DNA of 5,873 bases from positions 1-5,873 of the forward strand of contig JACMJP010000074.1 in the NCBI GenBank assembly GCA_014380545.1, given 5' to 3'. The stretch is from Chitinophagales bacterium. Its GTDB lineage: Bacteria > Bacteroidota > Bacteroidia > Chitinophagales > BACL12. The notes below the pieces were generated by a model. It was not told the origin of the DNA. It was given only the letters and a program-made list of their open reading frames with translations, and ran no database searches. Positions 5,317 to 5,873 of this stretch are shown here, one piece after another. Position numbers and translations under genes: made by a program. Within the stretch, counting starts at the first letter, position 1; every line of letters begins with the position of its first letter.

Positions 5317-5661
5317 ATGCTATTTATAAACGACACCAGTAAACTGGTGACCCAAAAAAATTTCTCAAGGAGAGAATGCGAAATATTAAAACTGGCATTG
5401 AGGGGCATGACCACAAAAGAAATTGCTCTTGCATTACATGTAAACATTGAAACAATTAAAACACACCGCAGGCATATGATGGGTAAAGTGGAAGTAAAAA
5501 ATATGCAAAGTGTGGTTTTTTACAGCCTTATGCATGGCATCCTTGATGTGCCCGCCATGATAAGAAAAGCTGAAAGCAATAGTTCATTGCATAAATATCT
5601 TATTGAAAAGTATCTGTATGCTGCCAAAAGCAAAAACCTGTTTGCTGAAACAACAAACTAA
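5317..5661 (+). CDS. small LuxR/GerE-type HTH transcriptional regulator without a sensory domain
   Basis: This 114-residue protein is mostly one GerE-type four-helix DNA-binding domain (about 15-76). The family pattern is clear: SRRECEILKLALRGMTTKEI (17-36), ALALHVNIETIKTHRRHM around the recognition helix (about 43-54), and MGKVEVKNMQSVVFYSLMHG in the dimerisation helix. No receiver domain, PAS domain or autoinducer-binding domain precedes it, since only 14 residues come first. The roughly 38 residues after the domain (77-114) form a Lys-rich helical tail with no recognised fold. ATG 5317 is the first start after an in-frame TGA at 5308. A consensus promoter lies immediately upstream and a 16-bp palindrome inside its first codons. 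It is followed 56 bp later by a paralogous gene. Proteins of this form may be partners of separate sensors, or be controlled by their own level; its target genes are unknown. Confidence 0.88.
   Translation: MLFINDTSKLVTQKNFSRRECEILKLALRGMTTKEIALALHVNIETIKTHRRHMMGKVEVKNMQSVVFYSLMHGILDVPAMIRKAESNSSLHKYLIEKYLYAAKSKNLFAETTN
5334..5349. promoter_or_regulatory. 16-bp palindrome in the start of the LuxR-type gene
   Basis: CACCAGT-AA-ACTGGTG is an exact 7-bp inverted repeat, 17 bp after the A of ATG 5317 and about 37 bp after the predicted transcription start. It could be an operator for a dimeric regulator (possibly the gene's own product) or form a 6-bp mRNA hairpin with loop TAAA that affects translation. 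It is also coding sequence (T-S-K-L-V), so chance cannot be excluded. Confidence 0.35.
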
Positions 5662-5717
5662 ATATATATAAAGAGATAATGAAATAGATTTTTATCGCAC
5701 ACAAAAACACCACTACT
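5662..5717 (+). other. spacer between the two LuxR-type genes
   Basis: This 56-bp AT-rich gap has no terminator hairpin. TAGATTTT (5685-5692) is one mismatch from TAnnTTTG but lacks a -33 partner at a proper distance. Co-transcription from the promoter at 5263 is therefore the simplest reading. Confidence 0.4.
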
Positions 5718-5873
5718 ATGCATGAATTAAATGAAACCAACCGTCCGCACCAAAAACAAATTACAAAAAGGCAGAGTGAAATACTTGTCATGGTAATAAA
5801 AGGCATGTCAAATGATCAGATTGCGGAAAGCCTGCAACTTAAATTAAGAACCGTTAAAACGCATCGTGAAAGA
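5718..5873 (+). CDS. second LuxR/GerE-type HTH regulator (3' end outside window)
   Basis: The first 52 residues are visible. Residues about 15-52 form the first helices of a GerE-type HTH: ITKRQSEILVMVIKGMSNDQ (15-34), IAESLQLKLRTVKTHRER to the window end, including the TVKTHRE signature of the recognition helix. Like its neighbour it starts almost directly with the HTH, so it has no N-terminal sensor or receiver domain. Over the 38 comparable positions it shares 14 identical residues with the first protein (about 37 percent), so the two are diverged paralogues and not a recent duplication. What follows the HTH cannot be seen; a C-terminal domain remains possible. Confidence 0.85.
   Translation, partial: MHELNETNRPHQKQITKRQSEILVMVIKGMSNDQIAESLQLKLRTVKTHRER

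Noticed and set aside
5600..5806. 68-codon minus-strand frame over the LuxR-type gene junction
   Set aside because: It runs antisense to the end of one LuxR-type gene and the start of the next, both of which have clear family motifs.

Overview
The window looks like chromosomal DNA from a Bacteroidota bacterium. The evidence is AT-rich composition, a C-terminal type IX secretion (T9SS) sorting domain with a YPNP motif, a lipoprotein of an intradiol-dioxygenase-like family common in this phylum, weak or absent Shine-Dalgarno sequences, a good TAnnTTTG/TTTG promoter, and intergenic repeats of a style I associate with this phylum. Genus cannot be told from the sequence.

Left part (1-1602): the 3' end of a secreted T9SS-sorted protein with a cadherin/Ig-like domain, overlapped by 49 bp by a small three-helix membrane protein on the same strand. 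Convergent to these, 14 bp away, is a lipoprotein with all four iron ligands of intradiol ring-cleavage dioxygenases (Tyr, Tyr, His, His).

Middle part (1603-3037): about 1.43 kb without a credible gene, but full of structure. It holds a short GC-rich palindrome, an imperfect hairpin, and two directly oriented copies of a modular interspersed repeat (about 403 and 260 bp). The repeats share both ends and a 32-bp core but differ in internal hairpin modules. They are followed by three consecutive inverted repeats (2874-2905, 2914-2953, 2972-3025) just before the next gene, the last one bracketing a promoter-like sequence.

Right part (3038-5873): a 175-residue orphan protein with a Cys-rich C-terminus, whose stop codon overlaps by 9 bp the end of a convergent 514-residue alpha-helical TPR-like protein. 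A 215-bp divergent intergenic region holds a good Bacteroidota promoter facing right. It drives a 114-residue LuxR/GerE-type protein that is almost only a helix-turn-helix, and 56 bp later a second one begins and is cut by the window end. An exact 16-bp palindrome lies in the first codons of the first of these genes.

No defence system, transposase, CRISPR array, tRNA or rRNA is visible. The unexplained parts are the modular repeat pair, the inverted-repeat cluster with the orphan gene behind it, and the pair of HTH-only regulators next to a TPR-like protein. Any functional link between these is inference.
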